A DNA stretch of 21,769 bases from an uncultured Hungatella sp. (GTDB lineage: Bacteria > Bacillota > Clostridia > Lachnospirales > Lachnospiraceae): contig CAJTOT010000042.1 in assembly GCA_910577935.1 (NCBI GenBank), forward strand, positions 5,769 to 27,537, in the 5' to 3' direction. The notes beneath the pieces are model-generated. The model was not told the DNA's origin and did not search any database. It was given only the letters and a program-made list of their open reading frames with translations. Each line of letters starts with the position of its first letter. Within the stretch, counting starts at the first letter, position 1. The position numbers were made by a program, and so were the translations under genes. Positions 1-8,190 of the stretch are shown here, piece after piece.

Positions 1-220
1 CGATCAAATCCTCAAGCTCCCTGCCGAATCTGGAGGAGTATATCTGCCAGGCAAACCGTTCTGTCTGCAGGATCGTATCCACCGTCTGCCTCATGGCGGC
101 TAGTCCTGAATCCATGCCCATGATTCTTTTTGACGGCCAATCAATCAAAAATGTTCTGGATGGCTGTTCTGTGTAATCTAATGCCACATCAAATCCCACG
201 CTCTCAGGAAGCGTTGCCAC
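1..220 (-). CDS. xkdS: XkdS-like baseplate protein (DUF2634), 3' part beyond window
   Basis: Only the first 73 residues are in the window; the gene runs off the low-coordinate edge. The start is GTG at 220-218, with an AGGAGGTG ribosome site that overlaps the TAG stop of the preceding gene. The visible N-terminus contains PSRTFLIDWPSKRI, then GMDSGLAAMRQTVDTIL and a following FAWQIYSSRFGREL, which is the typical DUF2634/XkdS pattern. The family is a baseplate wedge component of PBSX-type contractile tails, probably the counterpart of T4 gp25/P2 gpW. Its position directly after XkdR fits the PBSX order xkdQ-xkdR-xkdS-xkdT. The family call is confident; the gp25 analogy is inference. Confidence 0.88.
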   Translation of the reverse strand, partial: MATLPESVGFDVALDYTEQPSRTFLIDWPSKRIMGMDSGLAAMRQTVDTILQTERFAWQIYSSRFGRELEDLI

Positions 221-233
221 TTCTCACCACCTC

Positions 234-542
234 CTAAGTTATCCTTGACAGAATCATATATTTATTTCCGTTTTGAACTCTCAGCATCAGCACTCTCTCG
301 CCAGGCTTCAGTCTCTCTGTGACTCTCACAGTTCCGCCTTCTCCTCCCTGAACCGGGACAACCTTCTCCTTCACCATATCAGTCAGCATGACAGCGGCTT
401 CTGGAATCGGCTGCATGCTTGTATCAGTCTGAATGACTAGCGGAGAAACTGACACTACAGTGCCTACGGACATATCAGTCAGCTTCATGGCCGCTATGGT
501 ATTCTGCGCGATCTGCTGGATTACCCCTGCCAGTTCAGCCAA
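234..542 (-). CDS. xkdR: XkdR-like baseplate protein (DUF2577)
   Basis: This encodes a 102-residue protein with the DUF2577 pattern: an N-terminal helix (AELAGVIQQIAQNTIAAMK), then a small beta domain (GTVVSVSPLVIQTD) and a C-terminus ending in GNKYMILSRIT. I chose TTG at 542-540 as the start. GGAGGTG lies 8 bases upstream, and the TTG overlaps the TGA stop of xkdQ in TTGGCTGA. A longer reading to 581 would run far into xkdQ without a ribosome site. The family is a small baseplate/hub protein of PBSX-type tails with unknown exact role. Translation is probably coupled to xkdQ. Confidence 0.85.
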   Translation of the reverse strand: MAELAGVIQQIAQNTIAAMKLTDMSVGTVVSVSPLVIQTDTSMQPIPEAAVMLTDMVKEKVVPVQGGEGGTVRVTERLKPGERVLMLRVQNGNKYMILSRIT

Positions 543-1551
543 CGCTCCCACCTCCCAGCTGTTCAAACGACTTAACCTCAATCGTCATGGTATGATCCTC
601 CCCGTCAAACCGGTGGGTTACCTTCTCCGCCAGCAGAAGACGCGTGGAAGACAGGTCATCTACATTGCTGATGCGAACCGGTACAATGGAGCCGGCCCTT
701 ATTTCAGGAACTCCCAATGCCTCCAGGGACAGGGTCCGCAGCACCCGGTTGTAATACCGCAGATACATCTTGCACATCTCATCGATCTGCGCCTCGTTCA
801 GGTTCTGGTCCACCACGCCGTAATACTGAAGAACCCCCCACCTTTTGACTGTCTCCGTGTCCTCATGGATATACACATCCGTGCGTCCCGTCTCCTCATT
901 CTTTTTCACCAGCTTAATCCGGTTATAGGTATCCGAATCAATATCCCGTTTATACGTATAATCAACGGCAAGGCTGCCATCGCCGATGACCGTAGACACA
1001 AACATATTTTTAGCCTCCGTCAACGTGAGAACCCCTGCATGATCATAAAAAATGAACAATTTCCCTGTCTGTATGATGGTTTGATACAGAGCGTCAAAAA
1101 TCATGTCGAGACAGCTCTCGTCCTCCTTAACCAGGCACGGGAATACATACCCGCTGTCCTCCAGCGTCCCCACTGGCAGTCCAAAATCAGCAGCTATCCT
1201 CTGTATCATCTGAGACAGTGTCATATGTTCAAACACGTAGCTCGCGTTTGCTTTCAAATACCGCAGCATGTCGTAAGCCTTATATCTGGTCTCCCCGTTC
1301 CTGCCCCGCTCCACGGTCATCACATAGCCTTTGAACATTTTCACTCCATTGCAAACAAATTCCACGGAGCTGCCCTCCGAAATTCTGACGCGGCCGGATT
1401 CCAAGCAGGTAAAAGAGAGCTGTCCGGGAGCATCCATCCGGTTAGTCACTATCTCCACTTCTTTTGCCACGTTTGCGTAATCCGCCAAAATAGTCTGCCC
1501 GGCGCCCCCTGGCGCACTTCCGGCTGACTGCACTAATAATGATACTTCCAT
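535..1551 (-). CDS. xkdQ: XkdQ-like baseplate hub protein
   Basis: The 338-residue protein matches the XkdQ/YqbQ family, tail proteins related in role to T4 gp27 and P2 gpD that form the hub at the tail tip. Visible family features are the N-terminal beta domain (residues about 30-95, with RMDAPGQLSFTC and FKGYVMTVERG), a middle region with LSQMIQRIAADFGLP (about 110-125), and a C-terminal beta region with VPEIRAGSIVPVRI followed by the HRFDGEDHTMTIEV segment near the end. The ATG start at 1551 follows GGGGTGAG. It sits 4 bases after XkdP and overlaps XkdR by 8 bases, the canonical PBSX order. Length is normal for the family. Confidence 0.9.
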   Translation of the reverse strand: MEVSLLVQSAGSAPGGAGQTILADYANVAKEVEIVTNRMDAPGQLSFTCLESGRVRISEGSSVEFVCNGVKMFKGYVMTVERGRNGETRYKAYDMLRYLKANASYVFEHMTLSQMIQRIAADFGLPVGTLEDSGYVFPCLVKEDESCLDMIFDALYQTIIQTGKLFIFYDHAGVLTLTEAKNMFVSTVIGDGSLAVDYTYKRDIDSDTYNRIKLVKKNEETGRTDVYIHEDTETVKRWGVLQYYGVVDQNLNEAQIDEMCKMYLRYYNRVLRTLSLEALGVPEIRAGSIVPVRISNVDDLSSTRLLLAEKVTHRFDGEDHTMTIEVKSFEQLGGGSVG

Positions 1552-1555
1552 AGTC

Positions 1556-2272
1556 TCACCCCGTTATCTGCAGCTGGCTCTCCTGAACCCACCCATAATG
1601 CCCCACATGAACGGGATAGGGATTGCCTGATACAATTCTTGTCACCGTGGTGTTCAGATTGTTGGCAGTCCCGTGAGGCTTGGAACCATAACTGTCATAA
1701 CAATACGCTCCATTGACAATGACCGGCGCCCCCACCCGGAGAACAGGGCTTTCTACCTCCCTGGGAGCCTCGACAGCCGCTTCCGCCGCCGGCTCTCCTC
1801 CCGCAGGTCCCGGATTCTCCTCGATGATTGTCACCGTGTCAGGAGCAAAAGGCCTGTACTCCGTGAGCTTTACGGAGTAATATATATCTCCCGGTTCCCC
1901 GCCTTTATCTTTCGTCTGGAAATCTGACACAACGCATTTCATGTTCGTATCGTAAGCCCCTGACCTGACAATGATCAGTCTGCACTTCTGCTCCTTTTTC
2001 AACGCTTTCTCAAATTGTCTGACATAACTTCCCGAAGACTCCGCCCCGCTGTTCACATATGGCGCTCCTAAATCTTCCGGGAAAAATCCCTCCCAGGAAA
2101 CCATCTTTAACGAAGGCTTCCTGGGAATGATGACCTGTCCGATGCCAAGCACGTCATAGGTCTTATGATTTGTAGGATATTGTATCTCCACCTCTTCCGG
2201 GTTAACCGGAATCTTCGCCTTTTTTCTTCCAAAGACAACATATATGGAAGATCCTGTATTTAACCTTGCCAT
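1556..2272 (-). CDS. xkdP: XkdP-like baseplate protein with C-terminal SH3-like region
   Basis: The 238-residue protein has the XkdP/YqbP N-terminal domain (residues about 8-150), with KIPVNPEEVEIQYPT, YDVLGIGQVIIPRKPSL and the conserved SWEGFFPE segment. A Pro/Glu/Ala-rich linker follows at about 152-175. In PBSX the C-terminus is a LysM module. Here residues about 178-238 instead read like a small SH3-type beta domain (VNGAYCYDSYGSKPHG and HYGWVQESQLQITG). The protein probably caps or anchors the tail hub, and the C-terminal module may contact peptidoglycan (inference). It lies between tape measure and xkdQ as expected. GGGGGG precedes the ATG at 2272. Confidence 0.87.
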   Translation of the reverse strand: MARLNTGSSIYVVFGRKKAKIPVNPEEVEIQYPTNHKTYDVLGIGQVIIPRKPSLKMVSWEGFFPEDLGAPYVNSGAESSGSYVRQFEKALKKEQKCRLIIVRSGAYDTNMKCVVSDFQTKDKGGEPGDIYYSVKLTEYRPFAPDTVTIIEENPGPAGGEPAAEAAVEAPREVESPVLRVGAPVIVNGAYCYDSYGSKPHGTANNLNTTVTRIVSGNPYPVHVGHYGWVQESQLQITG

Positions 2273-2288
2273 GCCAATCCCCCCCCTG

Positions 2289-5147
2289 TTATCCGTGAGA
2301 TACTGCAGTCTGGGCAGCTATCTGTTCGATGAGCATCTTTTTTATCTCTTCCGCCACCGATTTAGGCTCTGTGCTGCCTCCGGGCCCTGCCTGCATCGCG
2401 ACATGAATCGTCGGAGCCAGGGTTTTCAGTTCTATCTGATTCATATACCGGCGTTCTGCCAGATCCCGGTACAGCCGCACATCTTCATCTGCCAGTCTGA
2501 TCTCGCCTTCCACGTTCTTTACATTTCCCACACTGCCTACTTTCCCGATATCCCCCGCGCCGCTCTGGAGGGCAGGCGTGAAGCCGGAAAAATCTTCAAA
2601 ACCTTTTAAGCCATCTGCTATTGATTTAAGGCTTAAGTCCAAATCCATATTGTCCAGTTTAGAACCAAGATCGGAGCCGGCGTCTCCCCACTCACCCACG
2701 GTATCCTTCACATCCAGGTTCGCCATGCGCTTAATCTTCACCGCGTTTTCCCCAAAGGTTTCACCAACCCACCCAGACATTTCCCCCCGGAATCCCGATA
2801 CCGCTCCAGCCATATCAGAACCTAACAGCGAATCGATAGCCCCCGCCACGGTCTCCACAATGCCGAGAATGGAATCAAAGACATCAAAAAATAACCTGGC
2901 GGTAGCTGCCAGCGGATCATTCCACACATTCGCGAAAAATTCCGCAAATGAAGCGATCAGATTCCAAAGATTGGCAAATGTATTGTAACCGACAGAATAG
3001 ATCATTCCGAAAGCAGCTCCTGTCATCCCTCCTACCTCTTCCATGCCGATTCCAAACTCCTGGGCCGACATAAGCGCCCCGGCAATCGCTGCCCCGATCA
3101 GAAGGATCGGCCAATGCACCACCGCCCAGGCAGCCGCGCTCGCAAGGGCGCCGGCCACATTGGCGGCTCCTGCCAGCAGCGCCTGTCCGTGGACAATTCC
3201 ATAAGCGATGCCTATGGCGGCAAGGACCGGAAGAATCATGTCCAGGTTATCCGCCGCCCAGGAAGCGCCGGAGATCATCACATCAAAAGTATCCGCCGCC
3301 GCATCTCCCAGGACAGCCAGGGTATAAACAGACCTGTCCATGAAATCCTGGAAACTCTCACTGTTAGCAATCTCGCTCATCCTCTGGAAAACCGGCTCAA
3401 ACGCCTTCAGGGCGTTATTCTGGAAAGATGTCCACAGCTGTCCGAAGGTCTTAGGCATGGACTCAAATTTTCTGTTTGTCTCATCGGCAGAAGCGAACAT
3501 GGCTGCCTTTACAAGCTCCGCTGATATCAAACCCTCGCCGGCAATATCTTTCAGGTGCTTCTGCACATTCCCCACCAAGTCCTCTGCCTTCATTTTCATG
3601 CCGTCCGCCACGGCTGCCAGGACATCTTCATTGTCCTCGATATACCCTGCGATATTCTGTATGATGTTAGGCGCCTGTTCCAGAATGCTGTTGTACTCCT
3701 CGCCTCTGAGGACGCCGGAACCCATGGCCTGGGTCAGCTGCAGCATGGCTGCCTGAATGCCGGAGGCTTCTGTCCCGGCGATCGTAAACTGCTTGTTAAT
3801 CTGCTCCATGAACGCCACGATCTCTTCTGTCCCGGAGAAAGCGCCTCCCGCCATCAGTCCCAGCTTCGATACCGCGTCGGCGGTAGCCTGATAGGCGCCT
3901 CTGGATCTCTCCGCCGACTGGAAGATCATATCCTGAAGCTCCTCCACTGTCTGCAGCCCGCCGCTCACACTCCCTATCTGGCCGATCACCATCTCCAGAC
4001 GAGCGGAGGTGGAGGTTAACTGGTCAGACAGGTCCATGCCCGCCGCTGCTGTCTGGGCTGATGCGTAAGCGGCAACAACTCCTCCGATAGTCCGCAACAG
4101 ACTGCCCGCCTGTTCCCCGCTGTTCTTCAGTTCCCGGCTGAACCGCATCTGAGAATCAATGTTATCTTCTATCTGCCTCTGCGTCTTTCCAAAGATGCCC
4201 GTCAGGCGTTCACAGCTCTCATTAACGTCCTTTATATTCCGGTCAAACTGCTCCATTCCGTCTATATTGTCGCGGATACGTTTCTCTGCCCCTCCGATCG
4301 TCTGGGACAGGCGCAGGTAGGCCTCATTTGCCGCCTGAATATCCATGCCGGACACTGCCTCATTCAAAAGCTGCTGTTCCTGCACAGCCTGACCCAGCTG
4401 GCTTCGGAGCTGTTCCAGTTCCGCGTTCATCTTGTCCGCGTCTGAGGCTTCAAAGCCGCCGCCCAGCCGCTCAACACCGGCCCCCACGGAGTTCAGCCTT
4501 TCCGCAAGCATGTTCATATCCTCCAGAGCTCTCTCCGGAAAAATGTCCACGCCCTGGGCCTTTTGTCCGATGCTTTCCTGGGCCGCTTCCAACTGCGACA
4601 GCATATCGTTGACACTTTTAAGCTCATCCTTGAACCGGCCGGCTCCGGTGCCGGTAAATACCTGGAGAGCATCCGATTTCCAGGTGGCAGGAGCTTCTGT
4701 CCGATTAGCTGTCTCCAGGCTCTTCGTAAATTCCTGTATGGCCGTGTTCTGCCTGGAAATCGCCTCTTCTGTCTTTAAGGATTGCTGTAACAGCGCCTGC
4801 TCAGATATCTGGGCCCTGGCCAGCGCCTCTGCTGCTTTTACAGCGGCCGCCGATTCTTCTCCCTGGTCGGCGGCCAGCCTGCGGTATTTCTCGGACAGCT
4901 CCTGCACCTTCTGTCCCTGAGCCTCCAGTCTTTGACTTTGGGCGGCATGGAGCATCTGTTGGGCAGCCAAGGCATCCCGCATAGAATCCATCATTCTGGA
5001 AGCGTGGACTGTTGACTGGGCAAACTGCTGATTGGATTTATCCAGCTCTCCAAACCTGTCCACAGCCCCCTGACCCATCTGTAAAAAGCGTGAAAATGTC
5101 GCGCTGAAATTATCGGCCAGTATAAAATCTTCTCTGATCTGTCCCAT
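2289..5147 (-). CDS. xkdO: Tail tape measure protein
   Basis: This 952-residue protein sets tail length and is threaded through the tail tube. Residues about 1-340 are alanine/glutamine-rich and coiled-coil-like. Residues about 365-560 match the tape-measure N-terminal domain, including AMGSGVLRGEEYNSILEQAP (475-494) and QLWTSFQNNAL (570-580). Hydrophobic, probably membrane-interacting segments follow at about 636-695 and 710-780, and the C-terminus is hydrophilic. The helical rule of about 1.5 angstrom per residue predicts a tail near 140 nm (inference). The ATG at 5147 follows AGGGGAAG, 16 bases after the stop of the frameshifted chaperone extension. This chaperone-to-tape-measure order is the rule in tailed phages. 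Confidence 0.95.
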   Translation of the reverse strand: MGQIREDFILADNFSATFSRFLQMGQGAVDRFGELDKSNQQFAQSTVHASRMMDSMRDALAAQQMLHAAQSQRLEAQGQKVQELSEKYRRLAADQGEESAAAVKAAEALARAQISEQALLQQSLKTEEAISRQNTAIQEFTKSLETANRTEAPATWKSDALQVFTGTGAGRFKDELKSVNDMLSQLEAAQESIGQKAQGVDIFPERALEDMNMLAERLNSVGAGVERLGGGFEASDADKMNAELEQLRSQLGQAVQEQQLLNEAVSGMDIQAANEAYLRLSQTIGGAEKRIRDNIDGMEQFDRNIKDVNESCERLTGIFGKTQRQIEDNIDSQMRFSRELKNSGEQAGSLLRTIGGVVAAYASAQTAAAGMDLSDQLTSTSARLEMVIGQIGSVSGGLQTVEELQDMIFQSAERSRGAYQATADAVSKLGLMAGGAFSGTEEIVAFMEQINKQFTIAGTEASGIQAAMLQLTQAMGSGVLRGEEYNSILEQAPNIIQNIAGYIEDNEDVLAAVADGMKMKAEDLVGNVQKHLKDIAGEGLISAELVKAAMFASADETNRKFESMPKTFGQLWTSFQNNALKAFEPVFQRMSEIANSESFQDFMDRSVYTLAVLGDAAADTFDVMISGASWAADNLDMILPVLAAIGIAYGIVHGQALLAGAANVAGALASAAAWAVVHWPILLIGAAIAGALMSAQEFGIGMEEVGGMTGAAFGMIYSVGYNTFANLWNLIASFAEFFANVWNDPLAATARLFFDVFDSILGIVETVAGAIDSLLGSDMAGAVSGFRGEMSGWVGETFGENAVKIKRMANLDVKDTVGEWGDAGSDLGSKLDNMDLDLSLKSIADGLKGFEDFSGFTPALQSGAGDIGKVGSVGNVKNVEGEIRLADEDVRLYRDLAERRYMNQIELKTLAPTIHVAMQAGPGGSTEPKSVAEEIKKMLIEQIAAQTAVSHG

Positions 5148-5163
5148 ACATTCTTCCCCTTCT

Positions 5164-5705
5164 CTACTTAGGCTTTCGTTCCTTTGCTGCCCGTTCCATC
5201 ATGGCAAACATCAATATTTTTTCGTTTTCCGGCCTGGACTCAAAATCCCCTGGGAAGATTCCAAGGGAGACAAAAGCAAAATAGGCTGCCTCCGTCTCCC
5301 AGTCTCCCCGATTTAGGAGTTTTTTGCCGCATGGAGTTTCTCATTTGCCGCTTTGATGTCGTTGATCTCCATGATTGCATCCTGAATAATCTGTTTTTCC
5401 CCGATAGTAAACATACGGTTTGGAACGTCATGGGGGTTCATCGTGCCGTAGTATGTGCACAACTCTGCGTCCTTGAGATCCGGTTCCACCATACACTCCA
5501 CAAACATCTCATCCCCATATGCGCCGGTGTCCAGGGAACCATCTTCATTTTTGAATTTCTTGGAAATGGCCTGGTTCTCCTCTGGGGTGATGCATTTCAC
5601 CACAATGGGAACCACCTTCCCGTCTTCGTCAGTGAAACGGTCTAAATATACTTTTTTTGTCCTTCCCGCCGGGGAAGGCTTTAAAAATGCGCTTAATTTT
5701 CCCAT
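5164..5705 (-). CDS. Frameshifted tail assembly chaperone (G-T type fusion), -1 shift product
   Basis: If ribosomes slip by -1 on A-AAA-AAC at 5325-5319, residues 1-129 of the XkdN-like protein continue into a second frame for 51 more residues, giving a 180-residue fusion. The extension begins LLNRGDWETEAAYFAF, ends MERAAKERKPK and stops at TAG 5166-5164, directly before the tape measure. It has no start codon or ribosome site of its own and fills the otherwise empty 150 bases between xkdN and the tape measure. The extended form, made at low rate, is expected to bind the tape measure and recruit tube subunits, as lambda gpGT does. Site and open frame are seen directly; use of the site is inferred. 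Confidence 0.8.
5313..5705 (-). CDS. xkdN: XkdN-like tail assembly chaperone (unshifted product)
   Basis: The 130-residue zero-frame product has the XkdN pattern: N-terminal MGKLSAFLKPSPAGRTKKVYL, then VVPIVVKCITPEENQAISKKF, and C-terminal helices ending HAAKNS. XkdN proteins are tail assembly chaperones that coat the tape measure during tube polymerisation and are absent from virions. The ATG at 5705 follows GGAGG at 8 bases, 4 bases after the tail tube gene. The zero frame stops at TAA 5315-5313, two codons past the slippery heptamer, which favours frameshifting into the downstream extension. Confidence 0.9.
   Translation of the reverse strand: MGKLSAFLKPSPAGRTKKVYLDRFTDEDGKVVPIVVKCITPEENQAISKKFKNEDGSLDTGAYGDEMFVECMVEPDLKDAELCTYYGTMNPHDVPNRMFTIGEKQIIQDAIMEINDIKAANEKLHAAKNS
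5319..5325 (-). promoter_or_regulatory. -1 ribosomal frameshift site A-AAA-AAC
   Basis: On the minus strand the zero-frame codons GCA AAA AAC TCC TAA contain the canonical X-XXY-YYZ heptamer A AAA AAC. Slippage puts the ribosome on CTC CTA AAT and opens 51 further codons to 5164. The only structure I see downstream is a weak CTCC/GGAG pairing immediately after the heptamer. I see no Shine-Dalgarno-like stimulator about 10 bases upstream. Location at the very end of the first chaperone frame and just before the tape measure is the conserved place for this event. Confidence 0.8.
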
Positions 5706-5709
5706 TCTA

Positions 5710-6180
5710 TCATCCTCCTAACTGTGTGGGCGTTTTAAAAGTCTGGAGGGGTTCAAAATCCGTAAAGTTAAACGGAATCTCCTCCTGCAGATAATCTGCC
5801 GAATCGTCCAGCATGGCAATAGGGATTTTGCTCAGAGTCACATTGTAAATAGCCACCACCTGCTTTCCCACGCTGGAACCTTTGTCATCATTGGTCACCT
5901 GGAAATTTATGGTTGGAAAACGACCATTTCTCTTGTACTCAGTCAGAATTTCCAGAAACTCATTGGTGCCATAATAGATTGTCATGCTTCCGGTGTATTT
6001 CACGCCTTTTACCTTAGTCTGATTCACCAGAGCGCCGACAACTGGAAATTCAGCCGTCTGAATCTCCGCGTCAACCTGATATTTTTTGATTCCAAACAGC
6101 TCAATGTTACGCCCGCCCTTTATCATGAACGCGCTGCCCGCTTTGCCGTTGACACCATCGTTCGCCAATAAAAATGCCAT
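5710..6180 (-). CDS. xkdM: Tail tube protein, XkdM-like (DUF2001)
   Basis: The 156-residue protein polymerises into the inner tube of the contractile tail. It matches XkdM: GRNIELFGIKKYQVDAEIQ at about 24-42, VVGALVNQTKVKGVKYTGSM in the middle, and the C-terminal EEIPFNFTDFEPLQTF. Length is the usual size for the family. AGGAGGTAGGAG precedes the ATG at 6180. It follows the sheath gene by 10 bases and precedes the chaperone by 4, the invariant sheath-tube-chaperone order of myoviruses. Confidence 0.93.
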   Translation of the reverse strand: MAFLLANDGVNGKAGSAFMIKGGRNIELFGIKKYQVDAEIQTAEFPVVGALVNQTKVKGVKYTGSMTIYYGTNEFLEILTEYKRNGRFPTINFQVTNDDKGSSVGKQVVAIYNVTLSKIPIAMLDDSADYLQEEIPFNFTDFEPLQTFKTPTQLGG

Positions 6181-6190
6181 CTCCTACCTC

Positions 6191-7546
6191 CTATTCTGTC
6201 TGTATGTTGTCTGACACAGGTACGGTCATGTAAATCTTCTCAACGCTGTCCACAGGCTGCAGGCCTGAATTAATCAGCACCGCGTCTGATTCCTCCCCCG
6301 GCAGTACTGATATGTCATCCGGGACAAAGTTTTGGATTCCGTTGTTTTTCTGCATCTTGCCCAGATAATCCACAAGCCAGGCTTTGAATAGGCTCCGCCC
6401 TTCCTCGTTGTTGTCCGTTTTCCCGATATAATACAGGCTGTACTGTTTATATGCGTCGTTACAAAACTGATTCAGCACCCGCATCACGCGGTTTTTCGAG
6501 TATTCCTTGTGCTTTACGGTTGTAAAGGACGTGAGTGTATTGATATCCGAACACACCTTAACCGTATCAAAATTATCGATAAAGACGATCTCCCCGCTCT
6601 GCACCGCAAGTTCGGACTCTGTGTCGGAAAGTTTGGGCAGAGCCTCCACGGCATCCAGATACTGCGCATAAGTCAGGGACTGATTATACCTGGCACCGGC
6701 CTGCGCGCCTCCCAGCCACCAGGTTGCCTGCTGGGCAGTCAGTACGGTTCCATTAGACAATTTGACGCCATTATTTACAGAAATCACCCACTCACTATTG
6801 CACCCTTGTGCCTCCGCCATGACAGCTTGGCATTTCAGACCTACACGTTCTGAAATACGCTTTACAAAAGCAGCAATGGCCTGGATGACCGTATTATCCG
6901 TCCCGTCATAGACCAGGATATCAAACTGGTAAGGCTCGATGGCTGTCAGAAAAGCCGCATAGTCTGCCGGACCCACTGTCGGGTCTTTTCCTCCGCTTAA
7001 AGACTGCCCCGCGCTCTCCTCCAGCTCTCCGCTTCCCGAAAACTCCACCCAGCTGTTCCCGTGAAGCTCCGATATCGCCGCCACAGACTGCTCATCCGCC
7101 ACAGTACCGTCCACCACCGTGACAACGTCAAGGATCCCTTCCTGATCAGGATCCCCGGACACCATCACGGTGATGTCATTTCCACGTAACCCGTCATAAA
7201 GGGCCGTAGCGGTCAGGCCTCCGATTGTGGCGGCCGCCTTTGCGCCTCCCGTTCCTTTAAGGCGATAGAGCAGGATCTTCACCGGCCCCGACGTGGTATC
7301 ACTGCCCTTTACCATTTCTCTTAAGAACAACGCCTTCTCGTGGGTGATATCGTATCCGATATACGGAACCGTGTTATCCCCGGGAATAACCGTCTGGACA
7401 ACCCCTGACGGTCCCCAGGAAAGCGGCTCCGCGATGGCCACCGTCCCCCGCTCCCCCGCGCCGGCGTTTAAATTCCCCTGGGACAGGGTGTTGATATACA
7501 CGCCCGGCAGTGCCTTGTTCTGGCTGGTCCATGTTCCTCCTGCCAT
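6191..7546 (-). CDS. xkdK: Contractile tail sheath protein, XkdK-like
   Basis: The 451-residue protein is the sheath that contracts to drive the tube through the cell envelope. The N-terminus has the sheath signature PGVYINTLSQG and RGTVAIAEPLSWGP (residues about 14-48), a middle beta domain, and the conserved C-terminal domain with FTTVKHKEYSKNRVMRVLNQ, GKTDNNEEGRSLFKAWLVDYL and a final VDSVEKIYMTVPVSD strand. The ribosome site AAAGGAGG is formed by the last codons of the preceding 68-residue gene, 8 bases before the ATG at 7546. Length is typical. Its presence defines the phage as a myovirus. Confidence 0.95.
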   Translation of the reverse strand: MAGGTWTSQNKALPGVYINTLSQGNLNAGAGERGTVAIAEPLSWGPSGVVQTVIPGDNTVPYIGYDITHEKALFLREMVKGSDTTSGPVKILLYRLKGTGGAKAAATIGGLTATALYDGLRGNDITVMVSGDPDQEGILDVVTVVDGTVADEQSVAAISELHGNSWVEFSGSGELEESAGQSLSGGKDPTVGPADYAAFLTAIEPYQFDILVYDGTDNTVIQAIAAFVKRISERVGLKCQAVMAEAQGCNSEWVISVNNGVKLSNGTVLTAQQATWWLGGAQAGARYNQSLTYAQYLDAVEALPKLSDTESELAVQSGEIVFIDNFDTVKVCSDINTLTSFTTVKHKEYSKNRVMRVLNQFCNDAYKQYSLYYIGKTDNNEEGRSLFKAWLVDYLGKMQKNNGIQNFVPDDISVLPGEESDAVLINSGLQPVDSVEKIYMTVPVSDNIQTE

Positions 7547-7547
7547 G

Positions 7548-7754
7548 TCATTTTCCTCCTTTCAGTGCCTTATCCAAAGCTGCCCTGGCCTCAGATATGG
7601 AATAGGCCGGCTCCGTCAGAATTGCCTTGGCGAAATCCTTCTGGTAGCCTGCCAGATGCCTGCTCCTCAAAAGTCTTTCTGTCGGATACTTTCTGTCCGG
7701 CACCCCGTCTCTTTTTAGCCGCGGCTCCGCGGCCAGGTCATTTTTCTTTGACAT
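7548..7754 (-). CDS. Small conserved tail-region protein, function unknown
   Basis: The 68-residue protein is very basic and starts MSKKNDLAAEPRLKRDGV. It has a run of arginines (ERLLRSRHLAGYQKDF) and an Ala-rich C-terminal helix (SISEARAALDKALKGG). I do not recognise a named domain. It has a good GGAG site 6 bases before the ATG, overlaps the tail terminator gene by 17 bases, and its own end supplies the ribosome site for the sheath gene. That placement argues it is genuinely translated and belongs to the tail block. It could assist sheath assembly, but nothing in the sequence proves this. Confidence 0.72.
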   Translation of the reverse strand: MSKKNDLAAEPRLKRDGVPDRKYPTERLLRSRHLAGYQKDFAKAILTEPAYSISEARAALDKALKGGK

Positions 7755-8190
7755 AAATGTCTCCTTCCAATTTCTGCATCAAAGTGATATCTTTCGGAAG
7801 CTCCACCCGCTTTCGGATATGGAACTGGTAGTGCAGCTCCATATCCTCCTCCTGCCACCGGCGCTCATAAGTCCGTATCAAAGCGGTCTGCCCGCTCCCG
7901 TCAGAGTACGGAATCAGCTCCAGCACCTCATCTAAATATTCCGCGACCTCATGAATCAGGATATTGCCGCCGACAATATTTCGCTGTTGGACAAACACAA
8001 TATCTACACCCAAATCCCTCATGTATCTGTCGCCGATGTGCCCTTCGATAGTCGACGGCATGAAGAAAATAAAAAAACAGGGGAGCCCTGTTCCCTGCTG
8101 CATGGGGCTGTCATATACCGGATAGTCCGGATATCCGGCTCTCAGCACTCCGGCAAGACTTTCCACAAGATTACCCAGCGAAAAAATCAC
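7738..8190 (-). CDS. Tail terminator / tail completion family protein
   Basis: The 150-residue protein resembles the small tail terminator-like proteins of PBSX-type phages (DUF6838-like). It has a short N-terminal helix (FSLGNLVESLAGVLRAGYPD), then beta strands PCFFIFFMPSTIEGHIGDRY and VDIVFVQQ, and a C-terminal strand-rich half (HYQFHIRKRVEL). Such proteins cap the tail tube and join it to the head connector. The GTG start at 8190 has GGAGG 7 bases upstream and overlaps the TGA stop of the gp10-like gene (GTGA). It sits between the gp10-like gene and the sheath, where the terminator is expected. Family-level call only. Confidence 0.72.
   Translation of the reverse strand: MIFSLGNLVESLAGVLRAGYPDYPVYDSPMQQGTGLPCFFIFFMPSTIEGHIGDRYMRDLGVDIVFVQQRNIVGGNILIHEVAEYLDEVLELIPYSDGSGQTALIRTYERRWQEEDMELHYQFHIRKRVELPKDITLMQKLEGDIYVKEK

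Noticed and set aside
433..1527. A 364-codon plus-strand open frame
   Set aside because: It is the antisense shadow of xkdQ and xkdR, with no recognisable domain and all neighbours on the other strand.
5240..5431. A separate 63-codon minus-strand gene after xkdN
   Set aside because: It is in the third frame, lacks a ribosome site and competes with the -1 frameshift extension, which has position and motif support.
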